The notes under the pieces were generated by a model that was given only the letters and a program-made list of their open reading frames with translations, did no database searches and was not told the DNA's origin. This document shows positions 9,148 to 18,177 of a stretch of DNA of 64,000 nt, one piece after another. The stretch is from Hyphomicrobium sp. (GTDB lineage Bacteria > Pseudomonadota > Alphaproteobacteria > Rhizobiales > Hyphomicrobiaceae), in NCBI RefSeq assembly GCF_009026145.1, contig NZ_WBUE01000007.1, positions 62,001 through 126,000 of the forward strand. Reading direction: 5' to 3'. The position numbers were made by a program, and so were the translations under genes. The stretch's first letter is position 1. Every line of letters begins with the position of its first letter.

Positions 9148-9226
9148 CTTGACCTTTGCCGTTGACTTAGCTGCCGCCATCGCCTCCCTAGACCGCCATC
9201 GATCATGCGGCAAAGCGGAGAAGACG

Positions 9227-10522
9227 ATGCCGGAGACGCCAGCACCAGCGCCCAAGTTCGACACCCTCGCCGTGCATGCGGGCGCCGCCCCCGACGCTTC
9301 GACCGGCGCGCGCGCAACGCCGATCTATCAAACCACCTCCTACGTGTTCAACGACGCCGACCACGCCGCGGCGCTGTTCGGACTGGAGGTGTTCGGCAAC
9401 ATCTACACCCGCATCACCAACCCGACGCAGGCGGTGCTCGAAGGGCGCATCGCGGCGCTCGAAGGTGGCACTGCCGCCCTTGCGGTCGCGTCGGGGCACG
9501 CGGCGCAGTTCCTCGCCTTCCACACGCTTCTGGAGCCGGGCGATGAGTTCGTCGCCGGGCGCCAGCTCTACGGCGGCTCGGTCAACCAGTTCAATCACTC
9601 GTTCAAGAAGTTCAATTGGAACGTCGTGTGGGCCGACGCCACCGACCCCTCCTCGTTCGAGAAGGCGATCACGCCGAAGACGCGGGCGATCTTCTGTGAA
9701 TCGATCGCCAACCCGGGCGGCATCGTCGTCGATCTGCCGACCATCGCCAAGGTCGCCAAGAAGGCGGGCGTGCCGTTCATCGTCGACAACACGCTGGCCA
9801 CGCCCTACCTGTGCCGGCCGAAAGAGCACGGCGCCGACATTGTCGTGCACTCGCTGACGAAGTTCATCGGCGGGCACGGCAACTCCATCGGCGGCGTGCT
9901 CGTCGACTGCGGCACCTTCGACTGGCTCGGGGCCAAGCACCGCTACAAGACGCTGGTGGAGCCGAATGCCTCCTACAACGGCATGAAGCTGGCCGAGACG
10001 TTCGGCAATTTCGCCTTCGCTATCGCCGCGCGCGTCATGGGGCTGCGCGACATCGGCCCGGCGATTTCGCCCATGAATGCCTTTTTGATTCTGACGGGCA
10101 GCGAGACGCTGCCGCTCCGCCTACAGCGCCACTGCGAGAATGCGCTGGCCATCGCCACCTGGCTGGAGAAGCATCCGAAAGTGGAGTGGGTCAGCTACGC
10201 CGGACTGCCCTCCAGCAAGTACTATGAGCTGCACAAGAAGATCTGCCCCGAGGGCGCCGGCGCAGTGTTCACGTTCGGGCTCAAGGGCGGCTATGAAGCG
10301 GGCGTCCAGCTCGTCTCCGGCCTCAAGCTGTTCAGCCATCTCGCCAACATCGGCGACACGAAGAGCCTTGTCATCCACCCCGCCTCGACGACGCACCGGC
10401 AATTGACCGACGAGCAGAGGAAGGCGGCGGGGGCGGGGCCGGACGTGGTGCGCCTGTCGGTCGGCATCGAGGACAAGGCCGACCTCATCGCCGACCTGGA
10501 GCAGGCCCTGGCGCAGGTGTAG
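9227..10522 (+). CDS. metY: O-acetylhomoserine/O-succinylhomoserine sulfhydrylase (PLP)
   Basis: A 431-residue PLP enzyme of the Cys/Met metabolism family that makes homocysteine from O-acyl-homoserine and sulfide. The N-terminus FDTLAVHAGAAPDASTGARA is typical of MetY. IYTRITNPTQAVLEGRIAALEG carries the active-site Tyr and Arg. SLTKFIGGHGNSIGG contains the PLP-binding lysine. HPASTTHRQL and VRLSVGIED close the C-terminal domain. The long inserts and roughly 430 aa fit OAH sulfhydrylase rather than the shorter MetB/MetZ. ATG 9227 was chosen because the family begins there; the open frame runs on upstream through the tandem repeats. It appears to be a single-gene unit. MetY versus MetZ substrate choice remains inference. 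Confidence 0.9.
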   Translation: MPETPAPAPKFDTLAVHAGAAPDASTGARATPIYQTTSYVFNDADHAAALFGLEVFGNIYTRITNPTQAVLEGRIAALEGGTAALAVASGHAAQFLAFHTLLEPGDEFVAGRQLYGGSVNQFNHSFKKFNWNVVWADATDPSSFEKAITPKTRAIFCESIANPGGIVVDLPTIAKVAKKAGVPFIVDNTLATPYLCRPKEHGADIVVHSLTKFIGGHGNSIGGVLVDCGTFDWLGAKHRYKTLVEPNASYNGMKLAETFGNFAFAIAARVMGLRDIGPAISPMNAFLILTGSETLPLRLQRHCENALAIATWLEKHPKVEWVSYAGLPSSKYYELHKKICPEGAGAVFTFGLKGGYEAGVQLVSGLKLFSHLANIGDTKSLVIHPASTTHRQLTDEQRKAAGAGPDVVRLSVGIEDKADLIADLEQALAQV

Positions 10523-10672
10523 ACGCAGGCTTTGGGCGATCAGATACGGAGAGGAGCAGCTCAAGGCTCCCAATGAGCCGCTCGCGGCCGTGAACCGTCG
10601 CGTGCAAGTCATCAACTGGACGGATGTGGCAGGCAGGTAAGCCAAGGTATGGCTGGGGAGCGATGATCGAAC

Positions 10673-12157
10673 TCAGTCGACCGACGCAAGCGGTCGGGCG
10701 ACGCTCTCCAGCGGTTTGCGCTCCGCCGCGATGCCCCAACGCGCGGCGATGCCGGCGGCGGCGAGCATCAGCACAGCGCCGAGCAGATAGCCACCAAAGA
10801 CGCTGAAGCGCGAGCCGGTCTCGATGAGCAGACCGAGGAGCCATGGACCCAAGACGCCGCCAACGCCAGTGCCGATGGCGTAGAAGAAGGCAATGGCCAG
10901 CGCACGCATCTCGAGCGGAAATGTCTCGCTGACGGTGAGGTAGGCAGCGCTGGCGGCAGCTGAGGCGAAGAAGAAGATGACCATCCAGGCCACGGTCAGC
11001 GATGCCGGCGCGACGACATCGATCGCGAACAGGTATCCCGTTGCCGCCAGCAGCACGCCGGAGACCGCATAGGTGAAGGCGAGCATCGGCCGGCGCCCGA
11101 CCGTGTCGAACAGGCGCCCGAGCACAACCGGACCGAGGAAATTGCCGGCGGCGAACGGGAGCAGATACCAGCCGATGTGCTGTGACGGGACGCTGTAGAA
11201 ATCGATCAGGATGAGCGCGTAGGTAAAGAAGATCGCGTTGTAGAAGAACGCTTGCGCGGCCATCAAGCTGAGGCCTACGGCGGTGCGGCGGCGCTGCGCC
11301 CGAAACAGAGTGGCGGCGACCTCGGTGAGGCTGGTGTGCGTTCGCATTTGCAGCCGCAGTGTGGAAAGCGGCTCCGGCGCAGGATGATAGCTGGCCATTG
11401 CGCAGCGCCGCTCGATGTCGGCGACGATCGCCTCGGCCTCCAGAGGTCGCCCGTGCGTGACGAGCCAGCGCGGGCTTTCGGGGATCCACATGCGCAGGAA
11501 GAAAATGACGAGGCTCAAGGCGCCGCCGAAGAGGAACGCCAGACGCCATCCGGCATCGGCGGCGAACAAGCCGGGTTGCAGGAGGACGATCGATCCGGCC
11601 GCTCCGATCGCTGCTCCGAGCCAGAAGCTGCCGTTGATGACGAGATCGGTCCAGCCCCGCGCGCGGGCGGGGACGAGCTCCTGGATCGTCGAGTTGATGG
11701 CCGAGTACTCACCCCCGATGCCGGCGCCGGTAAGAAAGCGAAACAGCATGAAGCTCCAGGCGTTCCATGACAGAGCGGTGGCACAGGTCGCGAGCAGATA
11801 GACCGCCAGCGTGATGAAGAAGAGTTTCTTGCGGCCGAACCGATCGGTCAGCCAGCCGAAGAACAGCGCGCCGAGCACCGCGCCGGCCAGATAGGCGCTG
11901 CCGGCGAGGCCGATCTCGGTATTGCTGAAGCGGAGGGACGGACTTTCCTTCAGCGCGCCGGAAACGGCGCCCGCCAGCGTGACCTCGAGGCCATCAAGGA
12001 TCCAGGTGATGCCGAGGGCGACGACGACCAGCGTGTGAAAGCGCGCCCACGGAAGGCGATCGAGGCGCGCCGGGATGTCGGTTTCGACGATCGCGTCCGT
12101 TGCCGGTAAGCCGGCGTATGGCGGCACACGGCTGCGTTCTGCGAGGTTCGTTGCCAC
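10673..12157 (-). CDS. MFS transporter, sugar/organic-acid porter type
   Basis: A 494-residue inner-membrane permease with about 12 helices. FFGWLTDRFGRKKLFFITL is the MFS signature after helix 2. RFLTGAGIGGEYSAINS follows at helix 4, with PESPRWLVTHG before the central loop and LFDTVGRRPMLA repeating the signature at helix 8. This set is typical of the sugar porter and aromatic-acid/niacin (NiaP-like) branches. The start is a GTG at 12157 after AGAGGCG. A PadR regulator lies 59 bp upstream on the same strand, so the two may be co-transcribed. The substrate is unknown. Confidence 0.85.
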   Translation of the reverse strand: MATNLAERSRVPPYAGLPATDAIVETDIPARLDRLPWARFHTLVVVALGITWILDGLEVTLAGAVSGALKESPSLRFSNTEIGLAGSAYLAGAVLGALFFGWLTDRFGRKKLFFITLAVYLLATCATALSWNAWSFMLFRFLTGAGIGGEYSAINSTIQELVPARARGWTDLVINGSFWLGAAIGAAGSIVLLQPGLFAADAGWRLAFLFGGALSLVIFFLRMWIPESPRWLVTHGRPLEAEAIVADIERRCAMASYHPAPEPLSTLRLQMRTHTSLTEVAATLFRAQRRRTAVGLSLMAAQAFFYNAIFFTYALILIDFYSVPSQHIGWYLLPFAAGNFLGPVVLGRLFDTVGRRPMLAFTYAVSGVLLAATGYLFAIDVVAPASLTVAWMVIFFFASAAASAAYLTVSETFPLEMRALAIAFFYAIGTGVGGVLGPWLLGLLIETGSRFSVFGGYLLGAVLMLAAAGIAARWGIAAERKPLESVARPLASVD

Positions 12158-12216
12158 GGGCGCCTCTTTGCGCGAACCGCAGCATTCCTAACGTGCCCCC
12201 CGCGGCGCCAGTTCCC

Positions 12217-12522
12217 TCACCGCTGCTCGATCAGCTCGCCGACAAGCTCCCGCAGCTTCACCTTCGCTTCCTCAAGCGCGGCGCGGCCGCGTGCGGTCGT
12301 CCGATAGAGGCGGCGCCCGGTGCGTCCCAGGCGCTTCGCGCGCGAGCGCAGGTAGCCCTTACGCTCCAGCGCATGCAGCATGGGATAGAGCGTGCCTGCG
12401 CTGAGGCGATAGCCGTGTCGGCCGAGCTCCTCGATGATCCATTGCCCATAGATTTCGCCCTCTTGCGCGTGGTGCAGAATATGCAGCCGGACGAAGCCGG
12501 TAAGCAGGTCTTGATGGGCCAT
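12217..12522 (-). CDS. PadR-family transcriptional regulator
   Basis: A 101-residue winged-helix repressor. HHAQEGEIYGQWIIEELG followed by SAGTLYPMLHALERKGYL is the characteristic PadR recognition region (GTLYPxLxxLExxGxL), and RRLYRTTARGRAALEEAK forms the wing and C-terminal helix. The length fits the short PadR class, which senses small molecules through a dimer pocket. ATG 12522 follows GAGGAC. Its upstream region shares a 14-bp element with the DoxX/permease promoter (see the operator features), which suggests autoregulation and control of the divergent cytochrome/DoxX/permease genes. The MFS gene follows on the same strand. Confidence 0.92.
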   Translation of the reverse strand: MAHQDLLTGFVRLHILHHAQEGEIYGQWIIEELGRHGYRLSAGTLYPMLHALERKGYLRSRAKRLGRTGRRLYRTTARGRAALEEAKVKLRELVGELIEQR

Positions 12523-12582
12523 GCGAAAGTCCTCGGGTGTCCCTTGTCTCGCGCCGCGATGGGTTCACGGTCTTATTTGAGT

Positions 12583-12596
12583 ATTGATAATCGAAA
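12583..12596. promoter_or_regulatory. candidate PadR operator, copy 1
   Basis: ATTGATAATCGAAA, identical to 13304-13317, lies 61 bp upstream of the padR start. The shared 14-mer and the regulator next to it make an autoregulatory operator likely. Confidence 0.5.
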
Positions 12597-12666
12597 CCCG
12601 AGTACAAAGCAGCGGCTCACATGCGCGGGCGGAAGAATTGAGTTGACGGCGATCTCTGTCCGTGGC

Positions 12667-12681
12667 TATCGAATTTCGATA
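12667..12681. promoter_or_regulatory. candidate PadR operator, copy 2
   Basis: TATCGAATTTCGATA is a palindrome with 7-bp arms around a central T, 53 bp before the cytochrome c ATG (12734). Its ATCGAA half-site matches the other two copies. Confidence 0.5.
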
Positions 12682-12733
12682 TTCATGGAAAAGGCGACAG
12701 GCCAGGCAGGCTGGCCCATGGGGAGCCGAAACG

Positions 12734-13249
12734 ATGGCAAGTCGATTCTCGCGCGCGACTGCGTTCGGCTTTGTGGCTGCGGCGCTGCTCTCTGTCGCCG
12801 TCGTTGCCGAACCTGGCGATGCGCCTGACAGGAAGCCGGACGACTGGCTGCTCAATGCCCCCGACGATGCGGCGCGCTTCAAGCTGCTGCAGCGCTACCT
12901 GCGCGGCTTCGATCAGCCGATGTGGGAGGTGGGCGAGCGCTTTGAGTCGATCTATGACGCGTTGACCGACGAGAACTACGAGCTCGCCGCCTATCACTGG
13001 GAAAAGATCAGGACGACGATCGTCAATGGCTACCTGAAGCGGCCCAAGCGCCAAGCCAATGCGGATGCCTTGTTCGTCAATGGCGCTTACCAGCCGGTGC
13101 TCGATGGCTTCCGGTCGAAGGATCGTGACAAGGCCTGGGACGCCTTCGAGCTGGCGCGCAATACCTGCCAGTCCTGCCACGAGGCGGAGAAGGTGGGCTT
13201 CATCAACAACCAGCCGCTGTTCCGCAAGGCGCCTCCGCAACAGAAGTAG
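12734..13249 (+). CDS. exported cytochrome c-like protein with one CxxCH
   Basis: A 171-residue periplasmic protein with a Sec signal (ATAFGFVAAALLSVAVVA) and a single haem site, NTCQSCHEAEKVGF, near the C-terminus. A C-terminal CxxCH after a helical domain is the layout of cytochrome c'-like helical bundles rather than class I cytochromes, where the site is N-terminal. ATG 12734 follows GGGAG; an in-frame ATG at 12662 would hide the signal. It sits between two PadR-type operators and upstream of DoxX and a permease, divergent from padR. A role in electron transfer or redox sensing is inferred; the partner is unknown. Confidence 0.72.
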   Translation: MASRFSRATAFGFVAAALLSVAVVAEPGDAPDRKPDDWLLNAPDDAARFKLLQRYLRGFDQPMWEVGERFESIYDALTDENYELAAYHWEKIRTTIVNGYLKRPKRQANADALFVNGAYQPVLDGFRSKDRDKAWDAFELARNTCQSCHEAEKVGFINNQPLFRKAPPQQK

Positions 13250-13303
13250 TGGGAACGTAACGTTTGGCTGCGCCTTCGCCGGGCGGTGACTTGACCTCGT
13301 CAC

Positions 13304-13325
13304 ATTGATAATCGAAAGTCGATAT
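13304..13325. promoter_or_regulatory. candidate PadR operator, copy 3
   Basis: This site joins the 14-mer ATTGATAATCGAAA (13304-13317) to the palindrome ATCGAAAGTCGAT (13311-13323). It lies 60 bp upstream of the DoxX GTG at 13386. Confidence 0.5.
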
Positions 13326-13385
13326 TGGAAACCGATTGGGCCGGCCTGCGTTTCACTTGCGCGCCGAGCAGAGAGGAAAGCTGAC

Positions 13386-13868
13386 GTGGATTGGGGTGCA
13401 CTGTCGCGAACGAGCGCGTCGGGCTGGACCATCCTCATCCGCCTGCTCGTCGGCCTCGTTGTGTTCTTCCAGGAGGGCATTCAGAAGCTCATCTTCCCGG
13501 AGATTCTGGGCGCGGGCCGCTTTGCGCGCATCGGCATCCCCTACCCGGAGTTCACCGGTCCTTTCGTCGGCGTGGTCGAGCTCGTCTGCGGAGCGCTCAT
13601 CATCGTCGGCTTGTTGACCCGGCTCGCTGCGATCCCGCTCATCGTCATCATGCTCGTGGCGCTCATCTCGACCAAGCTGCCGATCTTGCTCGGCCATGAC
13701 GTGGGCATCTTCCACCTGTCGGCTGATATCAAGCGCCTCGGCTTCTGGAGCGCACTGCACGAGGCGCGCGCCGACCTCACCATGCTCTTGGGTTCTCTCT
13801 ACCTGCTCATCGAGGGTGGTGGCCGATGGTCGTTGGATGCGCTTCTGTCGAACAGGGGGGAGAGATGA
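13386..13868 (+). CDS. DoxX-family membrane protein
   Basis: A 160-residue inner-membrane protein with four hydrophobic segments. Family marks are ILIRLLVGLVVFFQEGIQKL in helix 1, then GIPYPEFTGPFVGVVELVCG before helix 2, as in DoxX/YphA proteins, and ADLTMLLGSLYLLIEGGG at the end. DoxX proteins accompany quinone-linked oxidoreductases and redox stress genes; the exact activity is usually unknown. The start is GTG 13386 after AGAGGAAAG; upstream in-frame codons overlap the operator. Its stop overlaps the next gene's ATG (ATGA at 13865), so the two are translationally coupled. Confidence 0.85.
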   Translation: MDWGALSRTSASGWTILIRLLVGLVVFFQEGIQKLIFPEILGAGRFARIGIPYPEFTGPFVGVVELVCGALIIVGLLTRLAAIPLIVIMLVALISTKLPILLGHDVGIFHLSADIKRLGFWSALHEARADLTMLLGSLYLLIEGGGRWSLDALLSNRGER

Positions 13869-15172
13869 TTGACGTCCGCGCCATGGGCGCGCTGAGGCGC
13901 GAGATCGGGCTTCCCGGTGCCACGATGATGGGGCTGGGCTCGATGGTGGGGACGGGGGTGTTCGTCAGCATCGGCATCGCCGCCGGTGTCGCCGGACCTG
14001 CCGTGCTGCTGGCGATCGCCCTCGCCGCCGTCGTCGCCACCTGCAATGCGCTGAGCAGTGCCCAGCTCGCCGCCGCCAAGCCGGTGAGTGGCGGCACCTA
14101 CGAATACGGCTATGCCTACCTCACACCCTGGCTCGGCTTCAGCGCCGGATGGATGTTCCTGTGCGCCAAATCCGCCTCCGCGGCCACGGCCGCGCTCGGC
14201 TTCGCCGGCTATCTCATGCATGCGGCGGGGATCGAGGGTTTCGTCGTGCCGGGGGCCGTCATGGCCGCCGCGGTGCTCACGGCCATCGTCCTCGCCGGCA
14301 TTCGCGCCTCGAACCGCGTTAATGCCGTGATTGTCTCGGTGACGGTTCTATCGCTGACCTTCTTTGTGCTCGCCGGGCTCTTCTCGCTGCCAACCGATTG
14401 GCGGGAGCACTGGACGCCATTCTGGCAGCCAACGGAGCAGAGCAACGCCGGCGCGGTGGGCGACTTCCTGCAGGCGACGGCGTTGATGTTCGTCGCCTTC
14501 ACCGGCTATGCGCGCATCGCCACATTGGGCGAAGAGGTGCACGACCCCCGGCACACCATCCCCAAGGCAATCATCGCGACCCTCATCGTCTCGGCGTTGC
14601 TCTACATTTCGGTCGGCGCGGTCGGTATCGCGGCGATCGGCGCTGAGCGCATGGCCGGCGCCGCGCAAACCGAGGTCGCGCCACTGCAAGTCGCGGCGGC
14701 CACGTTTGCCGCCCCCGGCGCGCTCGCCGTCATCACCGCGGGCGCCGTGACGGCGATGCTGAGCGTGCTCCTCAACCTGATCCTCGGTCTGTCGCGCATG
14801 CTTCTCGCCATGGGACGCCGCGGCGACATGCCGGGGCGCCTCGCCTTCATCAGCCCGTCCGGCTCGCCCTCGGCGGCCATCATTGTGGTGGGGATCGCGA
14901 TCGGCGCGCTGACGCTGCTCGGCGACGTGAAGCTCACATGGTCGTTCAGCGCCTTCACCGTCCTCATCTATTATGCCATCACCAACCTCGCGGCGTTGCG
15001 GCTGCCGCGCGAGCAGCGCATGTATTCGCCGCTCTTCGCCTGGGGTGGCCTTGCCAGCTGCCTGTTTCTGGCCTTCTGGGTCGAGTGGCAGGTTTGGCTT
15101 GCGGGTCTCGGGCTGATCGCGCTTGGGCTCGTCTGGCATGGGGTGGCCGCGCGGCTGCGGGCGCCTGCCTAA
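13865..15172 (+). CDS. APC-superfamily amino acid permease
   Basis: A 435-residue inner-membrane transporter with about 12 helices. REIGLPGATMMGLGSMVGTG forms the first broken helix with the G-S-M-V-G-T-G substrate loop of the APC fold. PVSGGTYEYGYAYLTPWLGF follows helix 2, and FVAFTGYARIATLGEEVHDP is the helix 6 signature. The AMLSVLLNLILGLSRMLLAMG segment matches helix 8. It most resembles cationic or neutral amino acid permeases of the CAT/YfnA type. Translation is coupled to DoxX by ATGA overlap. It ends 16 bp from the lpxD stop (convergent). The substrate is unknown. Confidence 0.85.
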   Translation: MIDVRAMGALRREIGLPGATMMGLGSMVGTGVFVSIGIAAGVAGPAVLLAIALAAVVATCNALSSAQLAAAKPVSGGTYEYGYAYLTPWLGFSAGWMFLCAKSASAATAALGFAGYLMHAAGIEGFVVPGAVMAAAVLTAIVLAGIRASNRVNAVIVSVTVLSLTFFVLAGLFSLPTDWREHWTPFWQPTEQSNAGAVGDFLQATALMFVAFTGYARIATLGEEVHDPRHTIPKAIIATLIVSALLYISVGAVGIAAIGAERMAGAAQTEVAPLQVAAATFAAPGALAVITAGAVTAMLSVLLNLILGLSRMLLAMGRRGDMPGRLAFISPSGSPSAAIIVVGIAIGALTLLGDVKLTWSFSAFTVLIYYAITNLAALRLPREQRMYSPLFAWGGLASCLFLAFWVEWQVWLAGLGLIALGLVWHGVAARLRAPA

Positions 15173-15188
15173 CCATCCTCTTCTGCCG

Positions 15189-16208
15189 CTACTCAACCTT
15201 CTTGGAGAGACGGGCGATCCCGATCGTCTGGCGGTGCCAGGACTTGATCGCCACGGCGGGAAATCCGCCGACCACGGCCCCTGGCTCCACATCGCGCATG
15301 ACGCCGCTCTTGGCCGCGATCTGCGCGCGTGCCCCGATGGTGAGATGATCGGCGACGCCCGTCTGGCCGCCCATCATGACGCCGTCGCCCACCACCGTGC
15401 TGCCGGCGATGCCGACTTGCGCGCAGATCACGCAGTGGCGCCCAAGCCGCACGTTGTGCGCGATGTGGACGAGATTATCGAGGACGCTGCCGGCGCCGAT
15501 CACGGTATCGTCGGTGGCGCCGCGATCGATGGCGCAATTGGCGCCGATCTTGACGCCTTCCTCGATGACGACGCGGCCAAGCTGCAACATGCGCTCGAGG
15601 CTCATCGGCCCCGGCACGAAGCCGAAGCCCTGCGAGCCGACGGTGACGCAGGTCTCGATCTCGACCCGGTGTCCGATCAGCGCATGGCTGATGCAACTGT
15701 TGGCGCCGATCCTGCAATCATCGCCGATGAGGACGCCGTCGCCGACGACCACGTTGGCGCCGATGTGGCAGCGCTCACCGATGTCGACGTCGCGCCCGAT
15801 GATGGCGCCGGCATCGACCTGCGCTCCCAGCCCGATAGAGGCGCTCGGATGCACACTGGCGGTCGGGTGCACGCCGGGTTGAAGCGCCTGCGGCGGATAG
15901 AAGAGCCGTCCCACCTGGGCATAGGCACGGCGTGGGTCGTCGACGTAGATGAGGCGGCTGGATGCGGCGGCGTGATGCGCGAGCTTGCGAGTAATGATGA
16001 TGGCCCCGGCGCGGCTCGGCGCCAGCGCATCGAGATAGCGCACGTCGGTGAAGACGCTGATGTCATCCGGGCCGGCGGATTCGAGGGCGGCGATATCGTG
16101 AATGGAAACGGCCTCATCAGCGGGAAGCAGGGGCTCGGCGCCGACGACCGTGGCGATGTCCCCGAGCGGAAACGGGCCGGCGCGATGGAAGAAACGTGCG
16201 TCAGCCAT
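15189..16208 (-). CDS. lpxD: UDP-3-O-(3-hydroxyacyl)glucosamine N-acyltransferase
   Basis: LpxD adds the N-linked 3-hydroxyacyl chain in lipid A synthesis in the cytosol. The 339-residue protein has the N-terminal uridine-binding domain (to about residue 100) and a long left-handed beta-helix of hexapeptide repeats from VHPTASVHPSASIG onward. VTVGSQGFGF and LDNLVHIAHNVRLG are LpxD signatures, the latter with the catalytic His. The C-terminal helix closes with SWHRQTIGIARLSK. In most proteobacteria lpxD sits with bamA, fabZ and lpxA; here it stands alone between a permease and glsA, so this may be a second, diverged copy. ATG 16208 is a sound start. Confidence 0.92.
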   Translation of the reverse strand: MADARFFHRAGPFPLGDIATVVGAEPLLPADEAVSIHDIAALESAGPDDISVFTDVRYLDALAPSRAGAIIITRKLAHHAAASSRLIYVDDPRRAYAQVGRLFYPPQALQPGVHPTASVHPSASIGLGAQVDAGAIIGRDVDIGERCHIGANVVVGDGVLIGDDCRIGANSCISHALIGHRVEIETCVTVGSQGFGFVPGPMSLERMLQLGRVVIEEGVKIGANCAIDRGATDDTVIGAGSVLDNLVHIAHNVRLGRHCVICAQVGIAGSTVVGDGVMMGGQTGVADHLTIGARAQIAAKSGVMRDVEPGAVVGGFPAVAIKSWHRQTIGIARLSKKVE

Positions 16209-16546
16209 GGGGCCACCTTTTCGGATGAAGGGGCGCTACGGCGGGCCCCAACGCAACTGTCTCCGGCAGCATAGAGGTACCGGCGCACCTATGCGCGGAA
16301 ATTCTCACAGCATGTAAACGTGTCACGGACCGGCGATCACCGGTATGTGGAGGATGAGCAACCTCAATTGGAGTGTCCGACTTGCGGGGGCGCTCGGCGC
16401 ATTCCCGTTCTGGTTCAATATCGTCGCGACCAGCGGAGGTGCTGCGGCTAGAGGCATCCTTCCAGGCGGCGCGGCGCTCGCGCATTGTGTGCCGATGCGC
16501 GCTGCTCTGGACCTCGGAGCGGCCGACCACTGAAAGCGGCGCCCTA
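16209..16546. other. divergent intergenic region, no gene recognised
   Basis: This 338-bp gap lies between lpxD (minus) and glsA (plus) and should hold both promoters. A 62-codon frame from 16345 reads like a short hydrophobic peptide ([15 protein letters not shown]) but has no ribosome site and is out of frame with glsA, so I do not call it a gene. No repeat or clear terminator is seen. Confidence 0.4.
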
Positions 16547-17476
16547 GTGTCGAAGCTCGAAACCGTCGTCAAGGACATCGTCGATGAGATGCGGGGAAGG
16601 CCGCATCGCGGCGAGGTGGCGAGCTATATCCCCGAACTCGCCCGCGCCGATCCCAAGGCGTTCGGTCTCGTCGTCGTCGACGCGGATGGCCACGTCGTCG
16701 CGGCGGGCGATGCCGACACCCCGTTCTCGATCCAAAGCATCTCGAAGGTGTTCACGCTGACGCTGGCCCTGGGCAAGATCGGCGACCGGCTGTGGACACG
16801 CGTCGGTCGCGAGCCGTCGGGGAGCCGCTTCAACTCCATCGTGCAGCTCGAGTACGAGCGCGGCATCCCGCGCAACCCGTTCATCAACGCCGGCGCCATC
16901 GCCGTCACGGATGCGATCGTTGCTGGACATCAGCCGCGCGAGGCGCTGGGCGAGATCCTGCGCTTCATGCGGTTCGTCGCCGCCGACGACACGATCGTCA
17001 TCGATGACGCCGTCGCCGCCTCCGAGCAGCGCACCGGGTTTCGCAACGTGGCGCTCGCCAACTACATGAAATCGTTCGGCGTCATCGAGAACCCGGTCGA
17101 GTTTACCCTGGGTGTCTACTTCCACCATTGCGCCATCGCCATGTCGTGCCGGCAGCTGGCCATGGCGGGACGCTTCCTGGCGCACTTCGGCCATAATCCG
17201 TCGACGGTGCTGCCGGTGGCGACGCCCGAGCGCGCGCGGCGCATCAACGCGCTGATGCTCACCTGCGGGCACTACGACGGATCGGGGGAGTTCGCCTATC
17301 GCGTGGGCCTGCCGGGCAAGAGCGGGGTGGGGGGCGGCATCCTGGCGATCGCGCCGGGGAAAGCCTCGATCGCCGTATGGTCGCCGGGCCTCGATGCCTC
17401 GGGCAACTCGCAGCTCGGCCAATTGGCGCTCGAGCGGCTCAGCAAGCGAATGGAGTGGTCCATCTTCGGAGCGTGA
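16547..17476 (+). CDS. glsA: glutaminase
   Basis: Cytosolic glutaminase hydrolysing glutamine to glutamate and ammonia, from the serine-dependent beta-lactamase-like fold. [17 protein letters not shown] contains the catalytic Ser-x-x-Lys pair. Other family blocks are [33 protein letters not shown], and [18 protein letters not shown] near the C-terminus. Start is GTG 16547 (309 aa, the usual length); the open frame back to 16373 adds an unconserved Arg/Ser-rich tail. Its neighbours downstream are the gstI-like gene and glnII, so glutamine breakdown and synthesis are side by side. Confidence 0.92.
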   Translation: MSKLETVVKDIVDEMRGRPHRGEVASYIPELARADPKAFGLVVVDADGHVVAAGDADTPFSIQSISKVFTLTLALGKIGDRLWTRVGREPSGSRFNSIVQLEYERGIPRNPFINAGAIAVTDAIVAGHQPREALGEILRFMRFVAADDTIVIDDAVAASEQRTGFRNVALANYMKSFGVIENPVEFTLGVYFHHCAIAMSCRQLAMAGRFLAHFGHNPSTVLPVATPERARRINALMLTCGHYDGSGEFAYRVGLPGKSGVGGGILAIAPGKASIAVWSPGLDASGNSQLGQLALERLSKRMEWSIFGA

Positions 17477-17515
17477 CGCCCGGATGGCGCCACGCGCGGA
17501 CATTCCTTAAAGGCC

Positions 17516-17728
17516 CTAGCGGCCCAAGGAGTCCTCGGCCTCCTCGACAGCCTCCTGGTGGTACCAGCTCGAGCCGTAGACGATGTGCGGCGCGGACTCG
17601 GCGGCGGCGCGAAGCGATGCGGTGCGGGGGGAAGGCATAGTGTTGGTGCGGTAGCCCTTGAGGGGCGCCCGGCCGCCGGCCGGGAAGGCATAGATCTTGG
17701 CCGTGGGCCGGTGGGTCTGGGTAGCCAT
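17516..17728 (-). CDS. DUF2735 small protein, GstI-like (putative glnII translation inhibitor)
   Basis: A 70-residue cytosolic protein with AKIYAFPAGGRAPL near the start and GSSWYHQEAVEEAEDS at the end, the two conserved blocks I associate with DUF2735. In Rhizobium leguminosarum the comparable small gene gstI is divergent from glnII and inhibits glnII translation; the same divergent layout is seen here, with 449 bp between. The ATG at 17728 gives the family-like MATQTHRPTAK start; a longer frame to 17791 adds an unconserved Arg-rich tail. The family call is fairly firm. The inhibitory role is inferred from position and homology by eye. Confidence 0.75.
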   Translation of the reverse strand: MATQTHRPTAKIYAFPAGGRAPLKGYRTNTMPSPRTASLRAAAESAPHIVYGSSWYHQEAVEEAEDSLGR

Positions 17729-17864
17729 TTTCCTCGGTCCTCTCTTCTCGTTCGACCTCGTCATTCTCCAATCGACGCAGTGCTCGTGCACTGATTCAGA
17801 TCATCTCATGTCGGGAACCATCATCCGATATCCAATTGGATCGTTGCACAATAATAGGTCAGCA

Positions 17865-17883
17865 AGTGCCCATATTATGGGCA
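17865..17883. promoter_or_regulatory. 19-bp palindrome in the gstI-glnII divergent promoter region
   Basis: GTGCCCATATTATGGGCAC is a palindrome with perfect 9-bp arms around one central base, placed 136 bp upstream of the gstI-like start and 295 bp upstream of glnII. It is a good dimeric-regulator site. It does not fit the usual NtrC consensus, and I found no GG-N10-GC sigma-54 promoter next to it. Confidence 0.6.
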
Positions 17884-18177
17884 CGCCATGAATTGCATCT
17901 TTCGCTAGCATTCCCCTCCAGGGTGAACTCATTCAGCTGCCGCCGGTTCCGCGCCTTGCGCTGCGAGCCGGACGAGTTCGCACCGAAATGCGCGGGGAGG
18001 TCGGATGGTCGGTGAGGCGTCTGAGGGGTTGTTGCGCGATCTCGCGCGTCCTGACGCGACCGCATCCGTTCTGCACCGCACGTGGATCATCGATGCCCGT
18101 CAGCGGGGCCGTTCGGCCGCCGTGCGGGCACCAGGACCATCTCAGCCTCGCATCGTCAAACTAGGAGAGACCCAGCA

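Noticed and set aside
17729-18177. NtrC site and sigma-54 promoter for glnII
   Set aside because: TGCAC followed by GGT near 17844 has the wrong spacing, and no GG-N10-GC pair fits; they were not called.
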